From CAZFLM01 sp964519955 (GTDB lineage: Bacteria > Armatimonadota > Chthonomonadetes > Chthonomonadales > CAJBBX01), in assembly GCA_964519955.1 (NCBI GenBank), contig CAZFLM010000025.1, positions 15,436-79,435 on the forward strand: a stretch of DNA of 64,000 bases. The letters are read 5' to 3'. The notes under the pieces were generated by a model that saw nothing but the letters and a program-made list of their open reading frames with translations, had not been told where the DNA came from and ran no database searches. A program made the position numbers and the translations under genes. Shown here piece after piece: positions 32,823 to 41,424 of the stretch. Within the stretch, counting starts at the first letter, position 1, and each line of letters begins with the position of its first letter.

Positions 32823-35800
32823 CGGCGGGCCAACTCCTTCAGCCAGCGGGCGCGGTCCTTGGTCGGGCAGACCACGATGAGGTCGTTCGCGGGACACCGG
32901 ACCGACCAGGCATCCTTCGTGCGGCTCAGCGGCGCGGGCGCCACGACGACTGCCTGCCCGTCGCGCCACTCCACGATCCACGCTCCGAGGTCCCTCGCCT
33001 CGCTGCGCCAGGTGAAGGCGCCTCCATCCGTCAGTGCAACCGCCAGAGCACTCGATCGGCGGATCGGGCGATCATCCAGCGCGACCGCCATCCACGGGCT
33101 CTGCGCGGCGATGCTCGTGCCGCCGATGGCCGAGAGCGACTTGCCGCCGGTCGCCGCGACGGGCTCGGCCTGCGCGGTGACCAACGCGGCGCACGGCCAG
33201 CCCTGCTCGGTGCCCCACGCCAGCTCGCCCAGCGCCGAGGTCACCTTCACCGTCGCCGGGCCGGTCTGGGCAACCGTGCGCGGGTAGGCGGAGACGAGGT
33301 AACGATCCGGCGGGTTGGTGGCGGGCAGCGACGCGGGCGGCACCTGCGCCATCGTGGCGATCCACTTGCAGCCCGCCGAGGTCACCGCGACGCCGGGCTT
33401 CACGCCCATGAGGGGCAGCAGCGTCAGGTAGAGGTTGTTGGCGGGCGAGCAGACGTAGCCCGGCTCCTTGCCGAACACGTCGTGCCCGGTCAGCGCCTCC
33501 CATGTCTGCGGCGAGTGCCAGATCGCCCCGGCGCCGACAGCCTTCCGGGTGAGCGGGATCGCGAGCGGGTTGTCCACCTTCTCGCCGCCGGTCAGTAGGG
33601 CCGACCGGTCCGGCGCCGCCGAGCCGTCCTCCTGGATCGCCACATCGCCCGAGAGGTAGATGCGCCACCCGGCGTTGGCGAGCTTGAGGAGCGCTTCGAT
33701 CGCGGTGTTTGGCAGGGCTTGAGCGAACGGCAGCACTAGCGCGCGCGGATGGTCCGGTTTGGCGGCGTACTGCTCGATCTGGGACTGGTTTGCCACGTCG
33801 AACGACACGTTGGTCGCCAGCATGCACTCCAGCGCGTTCATCAGGCCGCCGTAGCCGATCAGCTCGGGCGCGCCCAGGCGCCAGCGGTCGGGCAGAACTA
33901 CCGTGACGGGCTCGACGCGGCTGCCGTGGCCCACGCGGTCCGAGAAGAGGCGCAGGTTGCGGAGGAGCTTGCCGGCGGGCTTCAGGCGCATCGGGTTCTG
34001 CCAGGCCATGCCCCACGGGAAGATGTTGTCCGGATCGTCGCTCCAGCACCAGTTCTGGATCTTGGTGATGTCCAGGCCCCAGGCGGCGTGCGCCACGTAC
34101 CAGAACAGCCGGCGCATCTCCCGGTCGGTGCGGGCGACGTGGTAGCCCGACGCGTCCTTCGTGACGCCCCAGGCGTCGTGGGTCTTGACGCCGTACTCGC
34201 CCATGTTCACGGTCTTGCCCGCGGCGCGCATGTCGTTCCACTTGGCGGTGGCGAGCAGCTTCGTGATGTCGTTGGGCTGCGCGTCGAAGTAGCCGTAGTT
34301 GGCCGCGTCCATGTCGCCGATCGTGAGGCGCACGTCGATGCCTCCGGTCGGGCGCTGGTAGTACTCGCTCGTGATCGGGTGGACCGTGTCCTCCGAGCGG
34401 ATGGCGGCGCACAGCGCGTTCACCCAGCGCTTGACGAGGGCGGCCCTCAGGTCGGCGATGTCGCGGGCGTGCACGTCGAACGGGCTCCCTGGCGCGCCGT
34501 CCTGCACGGGGATCTGACCGATGGCGGCGGCCGGCACGTTCGGCGCCCAGGCCTTGCGCAGCGCCTCGTCGGTGCCGTATCGCGCGCGCAGCAGGTCGTT
34601 CCAGATGCGGCGGATGTCCGGCTCATCCTTCAGGTTCAGCACGAAGTCGCCGTTGAGGTAGTAGAGCAGGCCGGGCACCTTCTTGTAGCGCGCGGCGAAC
34701 TGGCGGCACATTTCGGCCTGCTTCGCGAGCGTGGCGTCGTCGACGACCACGTCTTGCCCGATCAGGAGCCCGGCCATGTAGGGCAGGCCGAAGCGCTGCG
34801 AGATCTGGATCACGCCGTCGAACTGCCGCCACTGCGCCTCGGTGTACGTCCAGTCCGGCGGCGCGAACTGCAGGTTCTCGTACATGTGCAGGCCGGCGTC
34901 GCGCATGGCCTGGGCGTCGCGGTACCACGTCAGCGGGCTGCACGTGCGCGACCAGAACATGTTGCCGTAGGTGTCGGTGCCGAAGAGGGTGGCGCGAAGC
35001 GGGCCCGGCTTCGAGCCTTGCTGTGCCAGATCGAACCCGTTGTCGCGATAGGCGATAGGGCGGCCGGATGCCATGGCCTTCTCGTCGTAGACGCAGAAAC
35101 CGCTCTCGATCCGGTCGAGCAACTCGCCACTGCCCACAGCCTCGGCGCGCAGGATGACGAAGTCCGGCGCCGTGTCCGACGCGCGCCACGCGATCTTCAC
35201 GGTCTGCCGGTCGTTCGCGCCGAGGCGCAGCGTGCGCTGCTCGCGGCGCAGCACCTGTTCGTTGGCCCCGCTCGTTGGGGCCGAGAGGACCACCCGCAGC
35301 GTGACGGACCGCGGCTCACGCGACACGTTCGTCGCTTCGACGGTGACCTCGGCTGTCTCGCCACGCTTGTAGGTGGCGTAGGGCGTGGAGAGCCGCTCCA
35401 GCGACACCCCCGACCGGAGCAGGTGCAGGGTGCGGCGCAGGAGCGCCTGCCCGGCTGCGCCCGCGAACACGTCGCGGTTCGTCACGCCGAAGATGGCCCA
35501 GCGCCCGCCCGTGAATGGCCCTGCGAAGTTCGTGACGAGTGCGCCCGCGACGCCCGATACCCGTCCGTGCTCGTCGCGCGCCTCCAGCAGCGGCGTCCAG
35601 CGTGCGTTCTGCCGAAGCTGCGCGGTCGCCTCGAAGCCGCGTATGGTAGCCCCCGCCCCTTGCGGCAGGGGGTTGGGGGAGGGGTGGCTTCCGGCCCACG
35701 CCAGGCGCGCGCCCGTCAGCGGCTGGTCCGGGCTGAAGATGGTGAGCTGCGTCGGCGCCACCCTCAGCGCGTCGCCAGGCTCACCGTAGTGCGCGTTGAT

Positions 35801-37168
35801 CCGCTCCTCGTGGGGCAGCGGCGCGCAGGTGACCTCGTCGACCCAGGCCGTGCCGCTCGCCAGGTAGAGCCCGGCGTGGAACTGGACCTTAGTGGCGCCC
35901 GCGGCCACCTGGAACGAGTACTCGTGGTGCGCCCAGTCGGTGGTGCCGGTGACGTGGGCGTAGTCGGCGAAGGCGACGAGCTGGTCGTCGGCGCCGTACT
36001 GGTAGACCGCCAGGAACGCGAAGCCCGAGCCGCGCACGTCCTTGGTCCGGATCTGCGCGCCGACCAGGTACGACTTGCCCTGCTCGACGGGCAGCGTGAG
36101 GCCCCAGCGGCCGCCGGACTCCACCGAGTCGGCGACGACCTTGCCGCACTTGCTGCCCGAGTAGGGGCTCTCTTCAACCACCGTGCACCTGGGCGACGAG
36201 GTCGGCTCCCAGCCCTTGGTGCCTTCCTCGAAGCCGCCGTTGGGCGCGAGGGAGCGCTTGGCGTCGCGCGCCAGGGCGGTCTGCTCCGCCATGTACCGCG
36301 TGTAGGGCTTCCACTTCGCTCCGTCGGGCACGCGCAGGTCGTCGAACGCGTAGCCGCCCGTACACAGCAGGTGCCCGCCCTGGAGCAGGAACCCGAGCAG
36401 GGCCTGGCGAGCGGGGAGCGGAAAAGAAGCGCCGGTCGGGACGATGAGTAGGTCGACCGCTTCCGTATTGAGCTTGGTGGAGTCGGCGAGCGCCTTGGCG
36501 TCGAGGGACGTGACCGGGATGCCTTCCGCCTTCAGCGCCTGGCGGAACGTGGCGGACGGCGTGCGGTACCCCGTGACCGGGAACGAGGGGTCATCGAAGA
36601 TCGCGGCGCGGAACGGTCGGGCGTGTGCCGATCCACTGGAGGGCTCGGACCACGGATCCGGCGCCGCGCCCTGCACCAGGTTGATGTCGTCGAACCAGGC
36701 CGTGCCCGACGAGTTGTGCATGCCGAGGTGGACGGCCACGTACTCGACACCCGCGGCAACCTGCAGCGTGGCGTTGACGGGCGTCCAGTCGTTGGTGCCC
36801 GAGAGCTGCAGGTAGTCGCGGAACGCGGCGAGACGGCCGGCGGTGTCGTACTGGTAGACGGCTACGAACGCGAAGCCGCCGTTCAGCCTGGGCGCGACGC
36901 CGCTGGTCTTGACCCAGCCCGAGAGCGAGAGCGTCTGCCCCCCGGTTACGCCATAGACGAGCTGATCCGATACGACGCCCAGCGATGTCTCGATCTTGAG
37001 CGAGCGCTGCCCCGAGTGGCGAACGGACCCATCGAGCGAGGCGCCTTCGGCCATGGTCCAGCCGGCGGGCGACTCGAAGCCGCCGTTGCGCAGCAGAGAT
37101 GCCGGGGTGGCCAACGTGGGCTGGAGAGAGAGCAGCAGGATGAGGCAGGTCCAGAGTGGCGCTCGCAT
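32819..37168 (-). CDS. Large secreted GH42-like multidomain glycoside hydrolase
   Basis: 1449 residues with a signal peptide (LWTCLILLLSLQPTLA). Two carbohydrate-binding jelly rolls (~25-175, LLRNGGFESPAGWTM; ~300-455, LAPNGGFEEGTKGWE) flank a ThuA/GATase-like region (~180-290, VDLLIVPTGASFPLP). A beta-galactosidase-like TIM barrel (~690-1060) has LHMYENLQFAPPDWTY, PGLLYYLNGDFVLNL near 836 and KTVNMGEYGVKTHDA near 991, where the catalytic acids are expected. More beta domains follow. GH42 or a related GH-A family is most likely. GGAAGGA precedes the ATG. At residues ~494-506 a REP-like repeat is inserted in frame. The downstream hydrolase overlaps by 4 nt. Confidence 0.75.
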   Translation of the reverse strand: MRAPLWTCLILLLSLQPTLATPASLLRNGGFESPAGWTMAEGASLDGSVRHSGQRSLKIETSLGVVSDQLVYGVTGGQTLSLSGWVKTSGVAPRLNGGFAFVAVYQYDTAGRLAAFRDYLQLSGTNDWTPVNATLQVAAGVEYVAVHLGMHNSSGTAWFDDINLVQGAAPDPWSEPSSGSAHARPFRAAIFDDPSFPVTGYRTPSATFRQALKAEGIPVTSLDAKALADSTKLNTEAVDLLIVPTGASFPLPARQALLGFLLQGGHLLCTGGYAFDDLRVPDGAKWKPYTRYMAEQTALARDAKRSLAPNGGFEEGTKGWEPTSSPRCTVVEESPYSGSKCGKVVADSVESGGRWGLTLPVEQGKSYLVGAQIRTKDVRGSGFAFLAVYQYGADDQLVAFADYAHVTGTTDWAHHEYSFQVAAGATKVQFHAGLYLASGTAWVDEVTCAPLPHEERINAHYGEPGDALRVAPTQLTIFSPDQPLTGARLAWAGSHPSPNPLPQGAGATIRGFEATAQLRQNARWTPLLEARDEHGRVSGVAGALVTNFAGPFTGGRWAIFGVTNRDVFAGAAGQALLRRTLHLLRSGVSLERLSTPYATYKRGETAEVTVEATNVSREPRSVTLRVVLSAPTSGANEQVLRREQRTLRLGANDRQTVKIAWRASDTAPDFVILRAEAVGSGELLDRIESGFCVYDEKAMASGRPIAYRDNGFDLAQQGSKPGPLRATLFGTDTYGNMFWSRTCSPLTWYRDAQAMRDAGLHMYENLQFAPPDWTYTEAQWRQFDGVIQISQRFGLPYMAGLLIGQDVVVDDATLAKQAEMCRQFAARYKKVPGLLYYLNGDFVLNLKDEPDIRRIWNDLLRARYGTDEALRKAWAPNVPAAAIGQIPVQDGAPGSPFDVHARDIADLRAALVKRWVNALCAAIRSEDTVHPITSEYYQRPTGGIDVRLTIGDMDAANYGYFDAQPNDITKLLATAKWNDMRAAGKTVNMGEYGVKTHDAWGVTKDASGYHVARTDREMRRLFWYVAHAAWGLDITKIQNWCWSDDPDNIFPWGMAWQNPMRLKPAGKLLRNLRLFSDRVGHGSRVEPVTVVLPDRWRLGAPELIGYGGLMNALECMLATNVSFDVANQSQIEQYAAKPDHPRALVLPFAQALPNTAIEALLKLANAGWRIYLSGDVAIQEDGSAAPDRSALLTGGEKVDNPLAIPLTRKAVGAGAIWHSPQTWEALTGHDVFGKEPGYVCSPANNLYLTLLPLMGVKPGVAVTSAGCKWIATMAQVPPASLPATNPPDRYLVSAYPRTVAQTGPATVKVTSALGELAWGTEQGWPCAALVTAQAEPVAATGGKSLSAIGGTSIAAQSPWMAVALDDRPIRRSSALAVALTDGGAFTWRSEARDLGAWIVEWRDGQAVVVAPAPLSRTKDAWSVRCPANDLIVVCPTKDRARWLKELARR
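35650..35687. repeat. REP-like palindrome inserted in frame in the GH42-like gene
   Basis: CCCCCGCCCCTTGCGGCAGG and GGGTTGGGGGAGGGG correspond to the element at 10222-10260. Read on the minus strand it encodes HPSPNPLPQGAGA between two ordinary beta segments, in a loop where an insertion would be harmless. Confidence 0.75.
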
Positions 37169-37212
37169 GGCGATCCTTCCCGCGCGGCGTTTGGCGGCGT
37201 CGCGCACCGGCC

Positions 37213-37242
37213 TAGTGTGCGCCGCGGCGGGGCGGCAATCCT
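37213..37242 (-). promoter_or_regulatory. CAGGA/GGCGCACAC upstream element, copy 9 (GH42-like gene)
   Basis: On the minus strand: GCAGGA, a 15-nt spacer (TTGCCGCCCCGCCGC), then GGCGCACAC. The spacer and flank are almost the same as in the GH43-like copy. It ends 44 nt before the start. Confidence 0.5.
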
Positions 37243-37269
37243 GCGCGCGCGGCCGGCACACACGCCAAA

Positions 37270-37296
37270 GCCGGCAGGGGACACGCCCCCGCCGGC
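37270..37296 (-). terminator. Hairpin downstream of cspA
   Basis: GCCGGC-A-GGGG and CCCC-C-GCCGGC form a strong stem. Read in the cspA direction it is followed by TTTGG, a weak T-run, about 210 nt after the cspA stop. Confidence 0.55.
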
Positions 37297-37507
37297 CTGA
37301 TGTTGCTTCGATATTGGGTTGTTCACCGCAGTGCTCGGGTGTGAGGGTGGAGAACGACTGGCGAGCGCCGACAGCAGTGCCGGAGGGGTCGCAGTCTGGT
37401 CTCAGCCGGGTATGGGCTGGTTCCGCGAACGGCACAAGAGACGTGCCGGGCGGTTGTCCTCACATCAACCGAGCTGGCGGCGTTACCGCGGTGCTTGGTT
37501 GCGCTGC

Positions 37508-37717
37508 CTAGCGGATAACCATTACGTTAGCCGCGCGAAGGCCCTTGCCCTTGGGGTCGTTCTCGACGTCGAACTCGACGACCTGGCCCTCATGCAGCTC
37601 GCGATAACCAGACGCCTGGATCGCGCTGAAGTGCACGAAGACATCCTCGCCGCTCTCAGGTGCGATGAACCCAAAGCCCTTCGCAGCGTTGAACCACTTA
37701 ACCGTTCCGGTAGCCAT
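37508..37717 (-). CDS. cspA: Cold-shock domain protein
   Basis: 69 residues, the full length of the family. The RNA-binding motifs RNP1 (KGFGFIA) and RNP2 (VFVHFSAI) are intact in the order MATGTVKWFNAAKGFGFI ... DVFVHFSAIQ. The protein binds single-stranded RNA/DNA and melts structures, in cold shock or as a constitutive chaperone. AGAAGGA precedes the ATG. A consensus promoter (37873-37900) gives a leader of about 150 nt with a hairpin at its 5' end, as expected for temperature-responsive csp leaders. Confidence 0.95.
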   Translation of the reverse strand: MATGTVKWFNAAKGFGFIAPESGEDVFVHFSAIQASGYRELHEGQVVEFDVENDPKGKGLRAANVMVIR

Positions 37718-37850
37718 CCTTCTAAACTTCTCCGATCATTCTTGGGACTGTGCGCGGTGCGGGGGGGAGATTAGCGATCAGAAGAGCAACCTACCCGTGG
37801 CTACGGAGGAGCAATCAGAATGGCCGCGGCTCTCACATGCACCATACACG

Positions 37851-37865
37851 ACCCCACTGTGGGGT
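37851..37865. promoter_or_regulatory. Palindrome at the 5' end of the cspA leader
   Basis: ACCCCAC-T-GTGGGGT is a perfect 7-bp inverted repeat just downstream of the cspA -10 box. In RNA it needs a larger loop to fold, so it may instead be a protein-binding site overlapping the start of transcription. Confidence 0.45.
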
Positions 37866-37872
37866 ATGCCGC

Positions 37873-37900
37873 ATTATACCACGATCCTCGACGTTGTCCA
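37873..37900 (-). promoter_or_regulatory. cspA promoter
   Basis: On the minus strand: -35 TGGACA (37895-37900), 16-bp spacer, -10 TATAAT (37873-37878), a perfect -10 box. Transcription should start near 37866. Confidence 0.7.
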
Positions 37901-37954
37901 GTACCTGTCTCAACGAATTGCTGGCGCGGCCCCTCAGTCGGGTACCTTGATCCC

Positions 37955-39796
37955 ATGGCTTTCCTCATGAGTTGTCGGGCGCTGAGCCGGTCGTTCGGCG
38001 GGCGCCCCTTGTTCAGCGGCATCACCCTCGGCATCGAGGAGGGTGAGCGGATCGGGCTGATCGGGCCGAATGGCGCCGGCAAGTCGACGCTCCTCCGCAT
38101 CATCGCCGGTTTTGACGAAGCGGATAGCGGCGAGGTGTCGGCCCGGCGCAACCTCCGAGCCGCCTACGTGGCGCAAACCGACGCATTCCAGCCCGAAGCG
38201 ACGGCGCTGTCTGTGCTGCTTGACGCTCAGGGCGACATGCCGCTCGACGAGCACGAGCGGGACGATCGCGCGCGCCTCATGCTCGCCCGACTCGGCGCGG
38301 CGGAGCCCGGCCAGCGGGCCGACGAGATGTCGGGCGGGTGGCGCAAGCGCCTCGCGATCGCCCGCGAGCTGATCCGCGAGCCCGACCTGCTGCTCCTGGA
38401 CGAACCAACGAACCACCTCGACCTGGAGGGGATTCTGTGGCTCGAAGGCCTGCTGCGGTCGGCGTCGTGCGGCGTGGTCTTCGTCAGCCACGACCGCCGA
38501 TTCCTGGAGGGCGTCGCTACGCGGATCGTCGAGCTGAACCGCGCCTACCCCGAGGGCTTCCTGAGTGTGAAGGGGACCTATAGCCGCTTTCTGGAGGAGC
38601 GGGAGCTGCTGCTGCAGGGGCAGGCGCACACGGAGGTCGCGCTCGGCACGCGCGTGCGCCGCGAGATCGAGTGGCTGCGGCGCGGGGCCCAGGCCAGGAC
38701 TACCAAGGCGCAGGCGCGGATCGACCAGGCCGGCCGCATGATCGGCGAGCTGGAGGACCTGAAGGAGCGCAATAACCAGGATCGTACCGCAGCCATCGAC
38801 TTCGTGGCGACCGGGCGGAAGACACGCGAGCTGATCCGCGTGCGCGACCTGGCCAAGTCCGTCGAGGGCCGGCCGCTCTTCGGCGGCGTCGATCTCGTGC
38901 TGTCGCCGGGCTCGACCCTGGGTGTGGTGGGGCCGAACGGGAGCGGGAAGTCCACGCTTCTGCGCGTCCTCGTCGCCGGGCTGGAGCCGGACCGAGGCGA
39001 TGTGACGCACGCGCACGATCTGCGGGTCGCGTACTTCGATCAGGTGCGAGACGCGCTGGACCCGGCCGTCTCGCTGCGGGATGCACTCTCGCCGGGAGGC
39101 GACAACGTGGTGTACCGGGGCCGCTCGATGCACGTGGCCGCGTGGGCACGCCGGTTCCTGTTCGACGCGGGCCAGTTGGAGCGCCCCGTGGGAACGCTGT
39201 CCGGCGGCGAGTTGGCCCGTGTGCTGATCGCGCGGCTCATGCTGCAGCCCGCCGACGTGCTGGTGCTCGACGAGCCGACCAACGACCTCGACATCCCCAC
39301 GCTGGAGGTGTTGGAGGATACGCTGCAGGACTTCCCCGGCGCGCTGGTGCTGGTCACGCACGACCGGTACCTGCTGGACAGCGTTTGCGACCGGCTGCTG
39401 GCGCTGGACGGGCAGGGCGGCGCGTCGTTCGTTGCCGGGTGCGAGCAGTGGGAGCGGCTGGTGGCCGAGCGATCCGGCGGGCGGGCGCCCGACGCAGGCC
39501 AGACACCCGGGCCTACCGCGCCCGTGGTCCGGGCAAAGCCGGTGCGGCTCTCCACCGCCGAGAAGCGCGAGTTGAGTACCATCGAAGCGGACATCCTGGC
39601 GGCAGAGGACGAGGTTGCGGAGATCGAGCGCCTGCTGGCTGACCCGGCGGTGGGCTCGGACGCGGCCCGCCTGCGCGAGTGCTGGGAGGCGCATCCCCGC
39701 GCGAAGGCGCGCGTCGAGGCGCTGTACGCCCGGTGGCAGGAGCTGGAGCAGAAGCAGCAAGAGGCCGCGCGCGGGCTGAGGCCGGCGGACGGCTAG
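37955..39796 (+). CDS. ABC-F ATPase, Uup-like
   Basis: 613 residues, two ATPase domains and no membrane helices. Domain 1: Walker A GPNGAGKST, signature MSGGWRKR, Walker B LLLLDEPTNHLD. A linker with the typical charged hairpin (REIEWLRRGAQARTTKAQAR) follows. Domain 2: GPNGSGKST, LSGGELAR, VLVLDEPTNDLD. A C-terminal coiled coil (~540-613, LSTIEADILAAEDEVAEIER) matches Uup, which binds DNA or ribosomes. ABC-F proteins act on translating ribosomes. ATG 37955 is likely; ATG 37967 is a possible alternative, and neither has a strong ribosome-binding site. Confidence 0.9.
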   Translation: MAFLMSCRALSRSFGGRPLFSGITLGIEEGERIGLIGPNGAGKSTLLRIIAGFDEADSGEVSARRNLRAAYVAQTDAFQPEATALSVLLDAQGDMPLDEHERDDRARLMLARLGAAEPGQRADEMSGGWRKRLAIARELIREPDLLLLDEPTNHLDLEGILWLEGLLRSASCGVVFVSHDRRFLEGVATRIVELNRAYPEGFLSVKGTYSRFLEERELLLQGQAHTEVALGTRVRREIEWLRRGAQARTTKAQARIDQAGRMIGELEDLKERNNQDRTAAIDFVATGRKTRELIRVRDLAKSVEGRPLFGGVDLVLSPGSTLGVVGPNGSGKSTLLRVLVAGLEPDRGDVTHAHDLRVAYFDQVRDALDPAVSLRDALSPGGDNVVYRGRSMHVAAWARRFLFDAGQLERPVGTLSGGELARVLIARLMLQPADVLVLDEPTNDLDIPTLEVLEDTLQDFPGALVLVTHDRYLLDSVCDRLLALDGQGGASFVAGCEQWERLVAERSGGRAPDAGQTPGPTAPVVRAKPVRLSTAEKRELSTIEADILAAEDEVAEIERLLADPAVGSDAARLRECWEAHPRAKARVEALYARWQELEQKQQEAARGLRPADG

Positions 39797-39826
39797 ACCA
39801 GGGTGTGAGTGGCGAAGGAGCTTCCC

Positions 39827-40339
39827 ATGACGGAGACCAAGCTGAGATGTGCTGCCCACAATGAGGAGACGCTGCTGCGGTGCGGGCGCTGCGAGGCGCC
39901 GATCTGCCCGCGCTGCACGGTGATGGGGCCGGCCGGCGCGCGCTGCCGTGAGTGCGCCAGGCACCGGACGCCGCTCAACCACATCCTGACTCGGCAGCAA
40001 CTGGCGGCGGGCTCGGGGGCCGCACTGGCCCTTTCGACGACAGGTTGGTGCCTGCTGTCGTGGGCGCTCGACGTCGGGGCGTTCGGCCTCTTCTGGCTCG
40101 GCATTCTGCTGGGCGGCGCCGTCGGGCATGCGGCGTTCCTGGCTGCCGGCCGCAAGCGTGGGCGCCTTCTCGAGATCGCTGCTGCCTCGGCGTCCATCGC
40201 CGGCCTGGTGCTGGGCCTGTGGCTCGGAAGCGTGCTGCACGCGCAAGGCTCGATCGAACTGACGGACAACGCCGTGGCGCTCGTCATCGGTGGCGCGACG
40301 TGCCTCTTCGCGGCGGTCAGCCGCATCCGGTTCCTCTAG
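39827..40339 (+). CDS. Zinc-finger membrane protein, B-box-like
   Basis: 170 residues. The N-terminus has a B-box-like zinc-binding domain (CAAHNEETLLRCGRCEAPIC ... CTVMGPAGARCRECARH) with Cys/His pairs at proper spacing. Three to four membrane helices follow (ALALSTTGWCLLSWALDVGA, then FGLFWLGILLGGAVGHAAFL). This pairing is common in uncharacterised bacterial membrane proteins. ATG 39827 is chosen because AAGGAG sits seven nt before it; an in-frame GTG at 39809 is less likely. It starts 30 nt after the ABC-F gene. Confidence 0.75.
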   Translation: MTETKLRCAAHNEETLLRCGRCEAPICPRCTVMGPAGARCRECARHRTPLNHILTRQQLAAGSGAALALSTTGWCLLSWALDVGAFGLFWLGILLGGAVGHAAFLAAGRKRGRLLEIAAASASIAGLVLGLWLGSVLHAQGSIELTDNAVALVIGGATCLFAAVSRIRFL

Positions 40340-40462
40340 CGCGGCGACAGGGACGGCCTATTCCCGCAGAAATCCACGCCGGCACGGTGCAACTCGGCGC
40401 GCATGTGGAACGTACTATGGATACGGCGTCGTGCACGTCGTTCCAGTTCCGTCGAGAGACAC

Positions 40463-40879
40463 ATGGCGCGTCGAACCTACCAGCTCGCTTTCCTTCTGGC
40501 ATTCGGTCTGTATGCGGCTCCCGCCACGGCGGGGTGCTCCGTCCGGCTGGCCCCGGCGCCGCGCTTCGAGCGGGGAGGCGCCGCCTGTCCGATCGCGCTG
40601 CGCGCCGACGGCTGGATGCCGGTGCTCCTGCCGGCCCTGCTCACGGCGCCACGCGGCTCCTCGCCGGACATCGGCTCGCAGGCCGACTCGCCTCGCGCAT
40701 GGGTTCGCCCCCTTCCGCCGCTCGCCTGCGTCTTTCCGGAATCTGCCGCACCCTCTTCGCGCGCCTGCTTTGCCTACACCCCGCAGGCGCCTCGGGCTCC
40801 TCCTTCGTTCATCGCCGCGTTTCCCGGTGAGCCGGGTGCCGGTCCGCGCCACGCATGGCGCGCGGGCCAGTGGCGATGA
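40463..40879 (+). CDS. Possible small secreted protein
   Basis: 138 residues if real. The start MARRTYQLAFLLAFGLYAAP looks like a signal peptide (cut near ATAG), and the rest is Pro/Ala-rich with four spaced cysteines. No good ribosome-binding site is seen (GAGAGA only), and the C-terminal half resembles a shadow frame. I recognise no family. Confidence 0.3.
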   Translation: MARRTYQLAFLLAFGLYAAPATAGCSVRLAPAPRFERGGAACPIALRADGWMPVLLPALLTAPRGSSPDIGSQADSPRAWVRPLPPLACVFPESAAPSSRACFAYTPQAPRAPPSFIAAFPGEPGAGPRHAWRAGQWR

Positions 40880-40899
40880 TCTCGAAGAGGAGATGAGCG

Positions 40900-41202
40900 A
40901 TGAAGTGGACGTTCGTGGGAAACCGCCGGCGCGCCGACCTGACAGTCACCGAACCGGAGCGCCAGGCGGCAGATCCGATCTTCACGGTTCGGCTGCTGAC
41001 AGACTCCGGCAAGCCCGACGGGGCCTTCCAGTCCGGCGCAGACATGGCCTATATGGGACCGAACGGATCGCTGGCCTGGGAGCAGATCCGCAGGTGGACT
41101 GGCGCCAGCCTGGCGGCAGCCCCGCGCAAGATCGCCGAGTACCTCCAGCCGCGCGCGCTCATCAGGCGTGCTCGCGGCAAGGTGAGCCGCAAGGGCAAGT
41201 AG
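40900..41202 (+). CDS. Small basic protein, unknown
   Basis: 100 residues (MKWTFVGNRRRADLTVTEPE ... KVSRKGK), cytoplasmic, basic at the end. GAGGAGATGAGCG precedes the ATG. A 16-bp perfect hairpin follows 21 nt after the stop. It starts the gene run that continues with the propeller protein, but the hairpin may separate it from them. I recognise no family. Confidence 0.6.
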   Translation: MKWTFVGNRRRADLTVTEPERQAADPIFTVRLLTDSGKPDGAFQSGADMAYMGPNGSLAWEQIRRWTGASLAAAPRKIAEYLQPRALIRRARGKVSRKGK

Positions 41203-41223
41203 ATGCCCGAGCGCCCAGTTGGC

Positions 41224-41266
41224 CGAACGGGCCCTCCGGTGTGCGTTGCGCCGGAGGGCCCGTTCG
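41224..41266. terminator. Perfect 16-bp hairpin after the small basic protein gene
   Basis: CGAACGGGCCCTCCGG (41224-41239) and CCGGAGGGCCCGTTCG (41251-41266) pair fully around an 11-nt loop. No T-tract follows. It is the most stable simple hairpin I noticed in the window. Confidence 0.6.
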
Positions 41267-41424
41267 CGCGCCCGCTCGGGACGGTGGCTGGTCGCGTCTC
41301 CTATGGGGCCTTTTTGCGCGACGGGGAAGGACACCGGCGTCCGGGCGACGAACCGTTCGGCGAAGTGTCCACCTGCCCGTGGCACAGCTCCCCGGCCCGC
41401 CCTGGGCCGTTCCGAGGTAGCCCA

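Larger units (their letters stand above)
37169..37507. other. 339-bp gap between cspA and the GH42-like gene
   Basis: It holds the GH42-like gene's upstream element (37213-37242) and a strong hairpin (37270-37296). From 37300 to 37507 I see no supported gene; two loose matches to ACCGCNGTGCTYGG at about 37324 and 37485 may be remnants of a repeat. Confidence 0.6.
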
